Notes under the pieces: model-generated
Databases searched by the model: none
What the model was told of the DNA's origin: nothing
The model's input: only the letters and a program-made list of their open reading frames with translations
DNA from: JAMQKA01 sp031569985
Lineage (GTDB): Bacteria > Bacteroidota > Rhodothermia > Balneolales > Balneolaceae
Reading direction: 5' to 3'
NCBI RefSeq assembly: GCF_031569985.1
Contig: NZ_JAMQKA010000002.1
Location: 224,164 to 288,163 of the forward strand
Length of the DNA stretch: 64,000 nt
Program-made: the position numbers and the translations under genes
Shown here: positions 33,519 to 43,368 of the stretch, piece after piece
Layout of the letters: every line of letters begins with the position of its first letter
How positions within the stretch are numbered: position 1 is the first letter of the stretch

Positions 33519-36500
33519 ATGATGGGAATAATGGATAGGCATATCTTATCAATTCACAACTCGATAGGACTTCAAATTTGTTGTGTTATCATGATGTGTT
33601 TTTTGCTCAGCACTGGTATGGTACATGCACAAGATTCGGGTTCATATGAAGTTATGGGAACGGTTACAGAAAGCGGGACAGGCTCCCCGCTTCCTGGTGT
33701 TAACGTATTGCTTATCGGTACTACCACCGGTACGACTACAAACACTGATGGAGAATATCAGATAAGTGTTAATAGTGGAACAGACACTCTTCGTTTTTCT
33801 TTTGTTGGATTTCAGGATCAAGTAGTTCCCATAAATGGGCGGAGCACTATTGATATACAGCTTGAAATGGAAACCTTCTCTGGGGATGAATTAGTTGTTG
33901 TTGGATATACTACCCAAGAGCGACAGAATATATCTGGTTCTGTCTCCAGTGTTGATGTGGAAGGGCTTAATGAGGGGACGTCTGGGCAGATTACGAAACA
34001 ACTTCAGGGAAGAGCATCTGGAGTTTCCGTGGTCTCTTCAGGCCAGCCCGGTGAGGAGCCTGATGTTAGAATAAGGGGTATCAATACTTTTGGGAATAAT
34101 TCACCATTATATATTGTCGATGGGGTTCCAACCCAGAGTATCAATTCGTTGAATCCAAGCGATATAGAATCGATGCAGGTTCTTAAAGATGCTTCTGCTG
34201 CCTCAATCTACGGTGCGAGAGCCGCTAATGGTGTTATTGTCATTTCAACAAAAAGAGGGCAGGGAGATGTGACGATAGAATACAATGGTTATGCTGGTTA
34301 CAGTATTCCCAACAGTGGAAATGTTTGGAATATCTTGAGCCCTCAAGAGATGGCCGAACTGAAATGGAGCGCTATTCGAAATTCAGGTGGGAATCCGGCT
34401 CCGGATCCTCAATATGGAAACGGATCTGAACCGGTTTTGCCCGATTATATTCGACCGGCCGGTGAAATGAGTGGAGATGTAAATGAGGAAGATTATTTTG
34501 TAAAACCGGAGTACAAAGATCCTGCAGCACTAAATGGCTTTAATCAAATCGTCCGGGCCAACAAACAAGGAACAGACTGGTACGACGAAATCTTCTCTCC
34601 TGCTATGACTATGAATCACGATCTTTCGGTCAGTGGTGGTGGCGAAATCGGCAATTATATACTGACACTGAATCATTATAATCAGCAAGGAACGCTGGAT
34701 AGGACGTTTAACGAACGAACGACGATCAGGGTTAACACCAATTTTAGTTTAAGCGACAATTTTACGATCGGTGAAAACATATCCTACTCTCATTCTGAAA
34801 GCCCCCAAGTGGATGCGCTATCTGAGGGTAGTGCTATTGGAATGTCTTACAGGCAGCAGCCGATCGTTCCAGTATATGATATTGCCGGCAACTTTGCGGG
34901 TTCAGCCGGACAGCAGTTGGGGCAGGCCGTAAATCCGGTGGCACAGCAATACAGGAACCGAAACAATCAGGCACTCAACAACAGGTTGTTTGGGAACCTA
35001 TATGCTGAGGTAGATATGGCAGACAATAAACTGCAATTCCGATCCAGTTTTGGGGGAGAAATTGGATCGTGGACGAGCAAATCGTTTACCTATCCAACAT
35101 ACGAGAATGCAGAAAACAACTCGGTAAACGCATTCAATCTTGATGGGTCCAAGACCTACAGTTTTACTTGGAGTAATACTCTGACATATCAAGACGTATT
35201 TAAAGATGTCCATTCTTTAGAATTAATTGTAGGTACAGAAGCCTACCATAACCAGGGAACCAATTTTGGAGGTTCATCTCAAGGGTATTTTTCATTCAAT
35301 CCGGATTACACGAACTTGTCAACTGGTGCTGGAAACAGAACCAATTATAGTAATGAATACCGGGATGGATTGTTATCTTTTTTCGGACGGGTTGACTATA
35401 ACTATGATAGCAAATATATCATAAGTGCAACCCTGCGCCGTGATGGTTCTTCCCGATTTGAAAATTATCAGTGGGGAATGTTCCCGGCTGGTAGTATTGG
35501 ATGGCGCATATCTCAGGAACCGTTCATGCAGGATATCTCGTGGCTTTCTGAATTGCGTGTCAGGGCTGGATATGGTGTGATGGGTAACCAGTTAAATGTT
35601 GACCCGAACAACCCCTATAATTTATATGTAGGTGATAACTCATCTTCCTTTTATCCTATTAATGGCAGTAACAACGATGTTCAACAGGGTTTTGAACAGA
35701 GCCGAATAGGGAATCCAGATGCCAAATGGGAAAAAAATGTAAGTGGTAATATTGGTATTGAAACCATTCTATTCAATGACAAGCTTGAGATTGTAGCCGA
35801 ATACTACTGGAAAGATGTGCAAGATTTGTTATTCAATCCTCGGCTTGTAGGAACTGCGGGTACAGCTACTCCTCCATACGTCAACGTGGCGAATATGGAA
35901 AATAGGGGTATTGATGCCAAAATAACGACACTTGGTGACCTGGGTAACGATTTTAACTATAATGTGAGTTTGACCTTTACCTCATATCAAAACGAGATTG
36001 TAAAGATATCTGAAATAAGTGAGTTTTTTAGCCAAGACTCTCGCAGATTTGGGTCAGATATTATCCGAAATGAAGTAGGGCAGCCAATATCATCATTTTA
36101 CGGATATAAAATCACAGGTTTTTTCAACAGTCAGGAAGAACTTGATGAGGCCAATAACAATTCTCCTAACGGCAATTATCAGACAGATGCCGATGTAGGT
36201 ACATTTAGGTATGCTGATATTAACGGTGATAATCAAATTACCGCTGATGACCGTACCTTCTTGGGCGATCCAAACCCAGATTTTACCTATGGTCTTGATA
36301 TCGGACTGAATTACAAGCGTTTTGACCTAAGTGCTTTTCTTTATGGTTCGCAAGGCAATGATATATGGAATCAAGTTAAGTGGTGGACTGATTTTTACTC
36401 CAACTTTGCTGGTGCAAAAAGTCATGCGGCCTTGTATGATTCTTGGACACCGGAAAACAAGGACGCCTCTCTTCCTATGCAGACCACTGGGGGTGGTGAA

Positions 36501-36776
36501 AGTACATCTACCGTACCAAACTCCTATTTTGTAGAAGACGGATCATATTTGCGGATGAAAGAGCTGGTTCTTGGTTATACTCTGCCGGAAAGTCTTATCC
36601 AAAGAATATCAGCATCCCGTCTGCGAATTTACCTGCAAGCTTCCAATTTATTTACTATTACCGGCTATAGTGGTTTGGACCCAGAAATTGGAGGAGGCAA
36701 TACAAACTTCGGTATTGACGAAGGTGCCTATGCAACTCCCCGCCAATTTTTGCTCGGTATTAACTTATCGTTCTGA
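33519..36776 (+). CDS. SusC/RagA-family TonB-linked outer-membrane receptor
   Basis: 1085 residues. The signal peptide ends near residue 38 (GMVHA|QDS), then a carboxypeptidase-D-regulatory-like domain (about 43-125; GTVTESGTGSPLPGVNVLLI), then the plug (about 135-250; IRGINTFGNNSPLYIVDGVP, SIYGARAANGVIVIS), and a 22-strand barrel ending LLGINLSF. It imports oligosaccharides across the outer membrane using TonB energy, with SusD as lid. A strong AGAAGGAG ribosome site precedes the ATG at 33519. Leads the locus. Substrate is unknown from sequence; neighbours suggest N-acetylated amino sugars. Full length and intact. Confidence 0.95.
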   Translation: MMGIMDRHILSIHNSIGLQICCVIMMCFLLSTGMVHAQDSGSYEVMGTVTESGTGSPLPGVNVLLIGTTTGTTTNTDGEYQISVNSGTDTLRFSFVGFQDQVVPINGRSTIDIQLEMETFSGDELVVVGYTTQERQNISGSVSSVDVEGLNEGTSGQITKQLQGRASGVSVVSSGQPGEEPDVRIRGINTFGNNSPLYIVDGVPTQSINSLNPSDIESMQVLKDASAASIYGARAANGVIVISTKRGQGDVTIEYNGYAGYSIPNSGNVWNILSPQEMAELKWSAIRNSGGNPAPDPQYGNGSEPVLPDYIRPAGEMSGDVNEEDYFVKPEYKDPAALNGFNQIVRANKQGTDWYDEIFSPAMTMNHDLSVSGGGEIGNYILTLNHYNQQGTLDRTFNERTTIRVNTNFSLSDNFTIGENISYSHSESPQVDALSEGSAIGMSYRQQPIVPVYDIAGNFAGSAGQQLGQAVNPVAQQYRNRNNQALNNRLFGNLYAEVDMADNKLQFRSSFGGEIGSWTSKSFTYPTYENAENNSVNAFNLDGSKTYSFTWSNTLTYQDVFKDVHSLELIVGTEAYHNQGTNFGGSSQGYFSFNPDYTNLSTGAGNRTNYSNEYRDGLLSFFGRVDYNYDSKYIISATLRRDGSSRFENYQWGMFPAGSIGWRISQEPFMQDISWLSELRVRAGYGVMGNQLNVDPNNPYNLYVGDNSSSFYPINGSNNDVQQGFEQSRIGNPDAKWEKNVSGNIGIETILFNDKLEIVAEYYWKDVQDLLFNPRLVGTAGTATPPYVNVANMENRGIDAKITTLGDLGNDFNYNVSLTFTSYQNEIVKISEISEFFSQDSRRFGSDIIRNEVGQPISSFYGYKITGFFNSQEELDEANNNSPNGNYQTDADVGTFRYADINGDNQITADDRTFLGDPNPDFTYGLDIGLNYKRFDLSAFLYGSQGNDIWNQVKWWTDFYSNFAGAKSHAALYDSWTPENKDASLPMQTTGGGESTSTVPNSYFVEDGSYLRMKELVLGYTLPESLIQRISASRLRIYLQASNLFTITGYSGLDPEIGGGNTNFGIDEGAYATPRQFLLGINLSF

Positions 36777-36812
36777 TAAATGAAATTATATAACAACTAA
36801 ATGGATTGTTTT

Positions 36813-38720
36813 ATGAATTTTTTAAAGAAAACACCACTAATATTAGTTCTGATTATTGTTGGACTTATTTACGCATGCGATTCAATTATTGAAGTGCCTG
36901 CTAAAGGCGCGTTAAGTGAGGATGTTTTAGCAAATCAAGACGGTGTTGAAACACTTCTTGTTGGGGCGTATGGAGCACTGGATGGTCAACTGTTGAATGA
37001 CGAACGAAGGGAAGCCACAGATGTCAGCAACTGGGTGTACGGGAGTCTTGCTGGTGGAGATGCCCACAAGGGGGAATCTCTTGGCAACACCAACGGCTAC
37101 GTTCAAATCGGAAACGGCAACTCTTCGGCCAGCATTGCTTTTTTTGATGGCAAGTGGACAGCCCTATATGAGGGGATTAAACGTACCAATTCTGTGCTTC
37201 AATTGCTTGATGAAGTGGAAGATATGAGTGAGGCCGACAAGCAGCGGGTTGCCGGCGAAGCTCGGTTCCTTAGAGGGCATTATTACTTTGAACTGAAAAA
37301 GATGTTCAATATGGTTCCTTGGGTCGATGAAAATACAGAAGATCCAAACCAGCCCAATGATCAGGACATTTGGCCAAATATTGAAGCTGATTTTCAGTTT
37401 GCATTTGATAATTTACCCGAAGTACAAAATGATGCAGCCCGTGTAAATAAATGGGCAGCGGCGTCTTACCTGGCAAAAACCTATGTATACCAGGAAAAGT
37501 GGAACGAGGCTCAGCCGCTGTTTGATGATATCATCGCCAATGGAGTTACCTCGCAGGGAGTAGCATATGACCTGATTGAAGAGTTTCGTCAGAACTACAA
37601 TCCGGCCCGTGAGGACGGAAACCCGGAGGCCGTATTTGCCGTGGAGATGGTAGCCAACGACGGTACCGGTCACACCAACAATGCTAACCTAGGGATGTCT
37701 TCCGCTTTTCCATATGGTGATACCAGCCCGTTTCCCTGCTGCGGTTACTACCAGCCAACGCAGGATCTAGTAAACTCATATCGTACCGATGGCAACGGGC
37801 ATCCGATCATCGACGTGAATGATCCAGATCCCTATAATGATCAGATGGTTACGAACGACATGGGCGTATCCCCGCAAGATCAGTTTGATCCGTATGACGG
37901 CCCGCTGGATCCCCGGCTCGACTGGACGGTTGGTCGCAGAGGAGTGCCCTATTTAGACTGGGGACCTTACCCGGGTATCGCTTGGGCGCGTGAGCCGGAA
38001 AACTTTGGGCCCTACGGACCAAAAAAACATGTATACTGGGCTGAGCAACAGGCAGAGTATGCCGACCTTAATTCTTGGGCTCCTGGTTCCGCAATCAACA
38101 CATATGTGATTCGTTTTGCTGATGTGCTGTTGCTGGCGGCGGAAACCGAGGTTGAAGTTGGTTCTCTGGAGCAGGCCCGGCAATATGTGAACAGGGTACG
38201 TGCAAGAGCGGCCAATGAAGACGGTTGGGTCAACTTGGATCATAACCGGGCGCAGGCGATTGCGGAAGTTGCTGACGAAAACGAGATGCTAAGCCTAGAG
38301 GACGTGGGTCAGTTTGACTGGGTGATCCGGGAAGACACTGAAACCACCTTTGTATACTTGGGCGGAGGTTCTGGTGACGCTAGTAACTGGCAGGAATATG
38401 AAATTCCCAATTATGAGATTGAGGAATACACGGCTGCCCAGTTTGCTGACCAGGATTTTGCCCGCGAAGCAGTTCATTTTGAGCGAAAACTTGAGCTTGC
38501 CATGGAAGGTCACCGGTTTTTCGATCTAGTTCGCTGGGGGGAAGCCGAAGAGCAACTGAATGCATTTTTTGATTATGAAGGGCCAACGCTTGGCATTCCA
38601 ACCCGTAACGGGCAGTTTACACCCGATAAAAATGAGTACTATCCCATTCCGCAAAATCAGATTGATTTGAGTACCGTGGGTGGAGAACCGGTATTGCAGC
38701 AAAATCCCGGGTATAATTAA
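36813..38720 (+). CDS. SusD/RagB-family outer-membrane lipoprotein
   Basis: About 635 residues. The signal peptide ends in the lipobox LIYACDS (Cys near residue 22), followed by TPR-like helices (GVETLLVGAYGALDG, RFLRGHYYFELKKMFNMVPW) and the C-terminal SusD domain with FERKLELAMEGHRFFDLVRW. It binds sugar at the cell surface and closes over its SusC partner. The frame also opens 12 bp upstream at 36801, but the start at 36813 gives a proper basic signal peptide (MNFLKK). It is 36 bp after susC, in the same operon, and a strong terminator follows at 38767. Confidence 0.93.
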   Translation: MNFLKKTPLILVLIIVGLIYACDSIIEVPAKGALSEDVLANQDGVETLLVGAYGALDGQLLNDERREATDVSNWVYGSLAGGDAHKGESLGNTNGYVQIGNGNSSASIAFFDGKWTALYEGIKRTNSVLQLLDEVEDMSEADKQRVAGEARFLRGHYYFELKKMFNMVPWVDENTEDPNQPNDQDIWPNIEADFQFAFDNLPEVQNDAARVNKWAAASYLAKTYVYQEKWNEAQPLFDDIIANGVTSQGVAYDLIEEFRQNYNPAREDGNPEAVFAVEMVANDGTGHTNNANLGMSSAFPYGDTSPFPCCGYYQPTQDLVNSYRTDGNGHPIIDVNDPDPYNDQMVTNDMGVSPQDQFDPYDGPLDPRLDWTVGRRGVPYLDWGPYPGIAWAREPENFGPYGPKKHVYWAEQQAEYADLNSWAPGSAINTYVIRFADVLLLAAETEVEVGSLEQARQYVNRVRARAANEDGWVNLDHNRAQAIAEVADENEMLSLEDVGQFDWVIREDTETTFVYLGGGSGDASNWQEYEIPNYEIEEYTAAQFADQDFAREAVHFERKLELAMEGHRFFDLVRWGEAEEQLNAFFDYEGPTLGIPTRNGQFTPDKNEYYPIPQNQIDLSTVGGEPVLQQNPGYN

Positions 38721-38766
38721 GAATTAAGAAAGCAGTACGCTAGCTTTGTTCGTTACACCCAAAGAA

Positions 38767-38798
38767 GGGGCAGCCACCTGCAGGTTGCCCCTTTTTTT
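38767..38798 (+). terminator. Rho-independent terminator after susD
   Basis: Stem GGGGCA.CC / GG.TGCCCC around a short loop followed by T7. It lies about 50 bp after the susD stop and would end the susCD transcript. Confidence 0.85.
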
Positions 38799-38859
38799 GG
38801 GTTTTATTAAGGTATGTCTTTATACAAGTATAAATTAATGACGGTATAACGATTCCAAC

Positions 38860-41800
38860 GTGCTTAGAAATCTGATTTATCTGATACTTTCTATTCCACT
38901 GCTACTGCATGCTATAGGGTGTTCTCCTGTTGAAGAAAAACAAGCAGAGAGATTTGAATTGCTATCTCCAGAGCAAACGGGCATCGATTTCCAAAATGAC
39001 ATTTCAAATACGCCGGATTTAAATATTCAAAACTACGGCTACTTTTATGATGGAGCGGGCGTAGCCTCGGGGGATATAAATAATGATGGGTTGCCCGATC
39101 TTTACTTTGTGGGAAATGACCAGGAAAACAGATTGTACCTGAATCGTGGGAATTTCGAATTTGAGGATATTACCGATGCGGCAGGCGTCGGGGGTGGTAC
39201 TGAGGGTTGGTCTACAGGTGTTACAATAGCTGATGTGAACGGCGATAGATATCTGGATATATATGTTTCGCGGGTTAACTACGCAAATAAGAAGGGGCCA
39301 AACCAGCTTTTTATCAATAATGCCGATGGTAGTTTTACCGAGAAGGCCCGGGAATATGGCCTAGACTTTAAAGGATATTCAACCCAGGCAGCATTTTTTG
39401 ATTATGACAAAGACGGCGATCTGGATTTGTACCTTTTGAATCATTCCTTCCATAGTGAAAATACCAAAGGTAAGGCCCAGATGTTGCGGGAGCGAAGAGA
39501 TTATCTCGCTGGAGATCGACTCTATCAAAATAATGGAAACAGCTTCGAAGATGTTACTGCCGATGCCGGTATCTACAGTAGTTCACTGGGTTACGGTTTA
39601 GGCCTTGCTATAAGCGACATCAACCGGGATGGCTGGCCTGATATCTATGTAGGCAATGACTATCATGAGGATGATTACCTCTATATCAACAACGGTGATG
39701 GAACGTTTAGGGAAGCCCTAGAGCATTCCATTTCGCATACAAGCAAGTCTTCGATGGGGAATGATATCGGAGATTTAAATAATGATGGAAGGGTTGAAAT
39801 TTTATCCCTGGACATGTTGCCCGAAGATCGAACCGTATTAAGATACTCCGGCATCCTGAACTCCTATGGGCGGATGCGAACGGATCTCAGGTTTGGGTAC
39901 AAACCGCAATTCTCCCACAATACCCTGCAGTATAACTGGGGATCGATTAACAATGAGGAGCCGCATTTTAGTGATATCGGTTTTGCGGCTGGTGTAGCTA
40001 CCACAGATTGGAGTTGGGCTGCTTTAATGATGGACATGGATAACAATGGCTTCAAGGATATTTATATCACAAATGGGTTAATAGGTCGGCCAACCGATAT
40101 GGATTATAATTTTTTGCTTCACGAGCAAAGCCAGCGGATCTCTTTTGGTGATGATCAAGTAGAGGAAAATTTGAAACTTATCGAAGAAATGCCAGAGGTA
40201 AAGATTCCCAATTATACCTACAGCAACCAGGGTGGGCTTAAATTTGATGATACTTCTGAGGATTGGGGACTTAGTCAACCGGGATTTTCAAGCGGTGCAA
40301 CCTACGCAGATCTGGATAATGACGGCAGCCTGGACTTAGTGGTGAACAATGTGAATATGACCGCGTTTGTGTATCAAAATAAGAGCATGTCTTTAGAAGA
40401 GTCTAGCTACCTGAAAGTCAAACTGCAGGGAAAAGGAAAAAACAGCTCGGGCATTGGGGCTAAGGTTACCCTTCATAGAGGAGAGGACAAGTTTTATCAG
40501 GAACAGATTCCTACACGAGGGTTCCAGTCTTCCGTAGACCATACTCTGCACTTCGGCCTCGGTTCAACTGAGTTGATAGACTCACTGACCGTAGTCTGGC
40601 CAGACGACTCCTTCCAAACGATTTACCAAGTGCAGGCCAATCAACTACTGGAAATTGCCCAGGACAGCGCTTCCGGTAAATACGATTATGCTAGGTTGAA
40701 TGAGCGGCAGATGAACGGAGTATTGCAGGATATAACCGATCAGTTTACGATTGATTATCAACATAGCGAAAACAGGTATACCGATTTTAGTCGTGATCCC
40801 GGCCTGCCATATATGATCTCCAGGGAGGGGCCGGCTTTCGCCCATGGCGATATAAATGGTGACGGCCTAGAGGACCTATTTCTAGGAGGCGCCCGGGGAC
40901 AGCCCGGTAGTATTTATTTACAGCAGACGAATGAGTCGTTCTCAAGGTTATCCGCAGATAATTCCCTTTTTGAACAGGACCGGGAAATGGAAGATGTGGC
41001 GGCAGTCTTTTTCGAGGCAAACGGAGATGGCAGGCCGGATTTGTATGTCGTCAGCGGGGGAAATGAATTCCAAAATGGAGGGGAACTCATGAGAGATCGT
41101 CTGTATCTCAATACCGGGGATGGGACCTTTCTGAGGGCGCCTAAAAATATACCTCCTATACGTACAAACGGGTCTGTGGTGGTAGCCAGTGACTTTAACA
41201 GCGATGGCGCAGTGGATCTGTTTGTTGGAGGTCAAACATCACAGAATTACGGACTTTCTCCGGCAAGCTACCTGCTTAAAAATGACGGCAATGGCAATTT
41301 TACGGATGTAACTGTTACGGTGGCCCCGGAATTAAGGAACATTGGGATGGTTACGGATGCCGAGTGGTCTGACATGGACGGATCCGGTCATCTGGACCTA
41401 GTGGTAGTTGGAGAGTGGATGCCGGTACGCATTTTCAATAATGACGGGGAGAGGCTTACTATGGTAGATGGAGACGAAGGATTGAATCAAACATCGGGTT
41501 TATGGTCCGAATTACTAGTCGATGATTTTAATGATAATGGGAGACCTGATATCATTGCGGGAAACTTCGGAATAAATTCTAGGTTGCAGGCCTCTACAGA
41601 ATATCCGCTCCGTTTATATGTTCAGGATTTTGAGCAGAACGGTCAGATCACTTCTATACTGGCCTATCCCAAAGAGGGCGACTACTACCCGTTGGTACCG
41701 GTCAACGAGTTGCTAAATCAATACACGTCGATCTCACTTGGGGAATCAGATTACTCCGAATTTGCTGAGAAGTCGATGACCGAGATTTTTGGAGAAGAGA

Positions 41801-42216
41801 TTATATCCACAGCTGAAATCAAAGAGATTACTACCTTAAGCTCTCAATACATCGAAAATGGAGGGAATACTGGGTATGAGGTTCATGAATTACCGTTCAA
41901 AGCTCAGCTATCCCCGGTAAAAGGATTGCATTCCGGAGATTTTGACAGGGATGGAAGTACCGATCTGCTATTAGGGGGTAATTTATTTGCTGTTAAACCA
42001 TCGATCGGGGGACGCCAGGATGCAAGTTATTGTTTGATGCTGAAAGGGGATGGCAATGGTCAGTTTACGGTATCCGATATCGCAGACAGTGGATTCTATA
42101 CGAGGGGTGAAGTGCGGGGTATATTCCCTGTTTCTACATCTGAATCAGACCCGGTGATTATGGTTATTAAAAATGATAAGCCGGTCCAGGTTTTCGAGAT
42201 CACAAATGATGAATGA
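38860..42216 (+). CDS. CRTAC1/UnbV-type VCBS-repeat lipoprotein
   Basis: 1118 residues. The GTG start leads into a lipoprotein signal (LLLHAIGCSP). Many FG-GAP/VCBS calcium-binding repeats of the form D-x-N-x-D-G-x-x-D-LY run through both halves (INNDGLPDLYFVGND, DYDKDGDLDLYLLNHS, DMDNNGFKDIYITNG, DFDRDGSTDLLLGGN). Between them, about residues 510-590, is an UnbV/ASPIC domain (GIGAKVTLHRGEDKFYQEQI, VVWPDDSFQTIY). It is probably a cell-surface beta-propeller scaffold or binding protein; such proteins often accompany SusCD in Bacteroidota. No catalytic residues are evident. Separated from susD by the terminator. Confidence 0.9.
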   Translation: MLRNLIYLILSIPLLLHAIGCSPVEEKQAERFELLSPEQTGIDFQNDISNTPDLNIQNYGYFYDGAGVASGDINNDGLPDLYFVGNDQENRLYLNRGNFEFEDITDAAGVGGGTEGWSTGVTIADVNGDRYLDIYVSRVNYANKKGPNQLFINNADGSFTEKAREYGLDFKGYSTQAAFFDYDKDGDLDLYLLNHSFHSENTKGKAQMLRERRDYLAGDRLYQNNGNSFEDVTADAGIYSSSLGYGLGLAISDINRDGWPDIYVGNDYHEDDYLYINNGDGTFREALEHSISHTSKSSMGNDIGDLNNDGRVEILSLDMLPEDRTVLRYSGILNSYGRMRTDLRFGYKPQFSHNTLQYNWGSINNEEPHFSDIGFAAGVATTDWSWAALMMDMDNNGFKDIYITNGLIGRPTDMDYNFLLHEQSQRISFGDDQVEENLKLIEEMPEVKIPNYTYSNQGGLKFDDTSEDWGLSQPGFSSGATYADLDNDGSLDLVVNNVNMTAFVYQNKSMSLEESSYLKVKLQGKGKNSSGIGAKVTLHRGEDKFYQEQIPTRGFQSSVDHTLHFGLGSTELIDSLTVVWPDDSFQTIYQVQANQLLEIAQDSASGKYDYARLNERQMNGVLQDITDQFTIDYQHSENRYTDFSRDPGLPYMISREGPAFAHGDINGDGLEDLFLGGARGQPGSIYLQQTNESFSRLSADNSLFEQDREMEDVAAVFFEANGDGRPDLYVVSGGNEFQNGGELMRDRLYLNTGDGTFLRAPKNIPPIRTNGSVVVASDFNSDGAVDLFVGGQTSQNYGLSPASYLLKNDGNGNFTDVTVTVAPELRNIGMVTDAEWSDMDGSGHLDLVVVGEWMPVRIFNNDGERLTMVDGDEGLNQTSGLWSELLVDDFNDNGRPDIIAGNFGINSRLQASTEYPLRLYVQDFEQNGQITSILAYPKEGDYYPLVPVNELLNQYTSISLGESDYSEFAEKSMTEIFGEEIISTAEIKEITTLSSQYIENGGNTGYEVHELPFKAQLSPVKGLHSGDFDRDGSTDLLLGGNLFAVKPSIGGRQDASYCLMLKGDGNGQFTVSDIADSGFYTRGEVRGIFPVSTSESDPVIMVIKNDKPVQVFEITNDE

Positions 42217-42371
42217 TCGATGAATCGTATGCCAAACACCTGCTCATTTTTTTAAAACTGAATCAGTATCATGGGAATTGCCTGACGAATTCTCATTGGG
42301 AAACGGTTGTAGGTAATTTGCCTGATGATAAATTTGGATAACATAAATAAATCACGGGAAAAGGTGGAGAT

Positions 42372-43274
42372 ATGATCAGAAGAGACTTTTTGGAAAAATC
42401 TATGATGGCAATGGGAGCTCTTTTACCCTGGTACGGGCAAGGGCATTCAATGCATAATGATACGGTATCGGAGGAGAGAAAGATCAAAATTAGTTTGAAT
42501 GCGTACTCTTTTAATAGTTATCTGCAAGAGGGGAAAATGGACCTTGAAGAGTTACTGCAATATTGCACCGAATTAGGTTTCGACGCGGTAGATCCCACCG
42601 GGTACTATTTCCCCGGCTATCCAAATATACCGGATGATTCTTATATCTACCGGATCAAGCGCATGGCTTTTCTAAACGGAATGGAAATTAGCGGAACGGG
42701 AATTCGCAATAATTTTACAGATCCCGACCCTTCAATCAGGCAGTCTGATCTCGATCTTATCAGGCAGTGGGTGGAGGTTGCCGCTAAGCTGGGGGCACCG
42801 GTTATAAGGGTCTTTGCCGGCCGGGGGATACCACAGGGATATAGGCGGAAGGAAATTGATGGGTGGATTGTGGAGGCTTTAGAAGAGTGTGTGAGTTACG
42901 CTGAAGAGTTTGGAGTGATGATTGGAGTTCAAAACCACAATGATTATCTAAAAAATGCCGATCAGGTGCTAAATATTATCAATTCGGTCGATTCCGAATG
43001 GCTGGGAATCATTCTAGATGTGGGGAGCTTTTCCACGGAAGATCCATATGAGGATATTGCAAGGGTAGCTCCACATGCTGTTTCATGGCAAATTAAGGAA
43101 AACCTGGGGTACGAGGACCGCATCGTAAAAACCGATCTAAAAAAAATTGTCCAAATTCTGCGGGATGTGGACTACAGGGGATATATCCCCATTGAAACGC
43201 TGGGCGGCGACCCGATGAAAAAAGTGCCTCGGTTTCTGGAAGAGGTCCAAACGGCTTTATATGAGTCGGGCTAA
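42372..43274 (+). CDS. Sugar phosphate isomerase/epimerase-like TIM-barrel protein with Tat-type signal
   Basis: 300 residues. A GGTGGAG ribosome site precedes the ATG. The N terminus MIRRDFLEKSMMAMGALLPW carries RRDFL, a twin-arginine export signal, so it likely acts in the periplasm. The body is an AP-endonuclease-2-like TIM barrel: LDLIRQWVEVAAKLGAPVIR, GVQNHNDYLKNADQVL and SEWLGIILDVGSF, with metal-ligand candidates in GVQNHND and WQIKEN. Its relatives isomerise sugars or, in 3-keto-glycoside pathways, cleave keto-sugars. It precedes the NagX-like gene on the same strand. Confidence 0.88.
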   Translation: MIRRDFLEKSMMAMGALLPWYGQGHSMHNDTVSEERKIKISLNAYSFNSYLQEGKMDLEELLQYCTELGFDAVDPTGYYFPGYPNIPDDSYIYRIKRMAFLNGMEISGTGIRNNFTDPDPSIRQSDLDLIRQWVEVAAKLGAPVIRVFAGRGIPQGYRRKEIDGWIVEALEECVSYAEEFGVMIGVQNHNDYLKNADQVLNIINSVDSEWLGIILDVGSFSTEDPYEDIARVAPHAVSWQIKENLGYEDRIVKTDLKKIVQILRDVDYRGYIPIETLGGDPMKKVPRFLEEVQTALYESG

Positions 43275-43368
43275 GAATAGCGGTATAGGACAGTACTTTC
43301 GTGTTTATCTGCAAAAGAGGTAGTAGGGATCTAATATGGTTCAAAAAATAATCCAACGGGATTAAAAA

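Noticed and set aside
40645..41235. Several minus-strand open frames of 65-95 codons inside the CRTAC1 gene
   Set aside because: Antisense shadows of the Asp/Gly-rich VCBS repeats.
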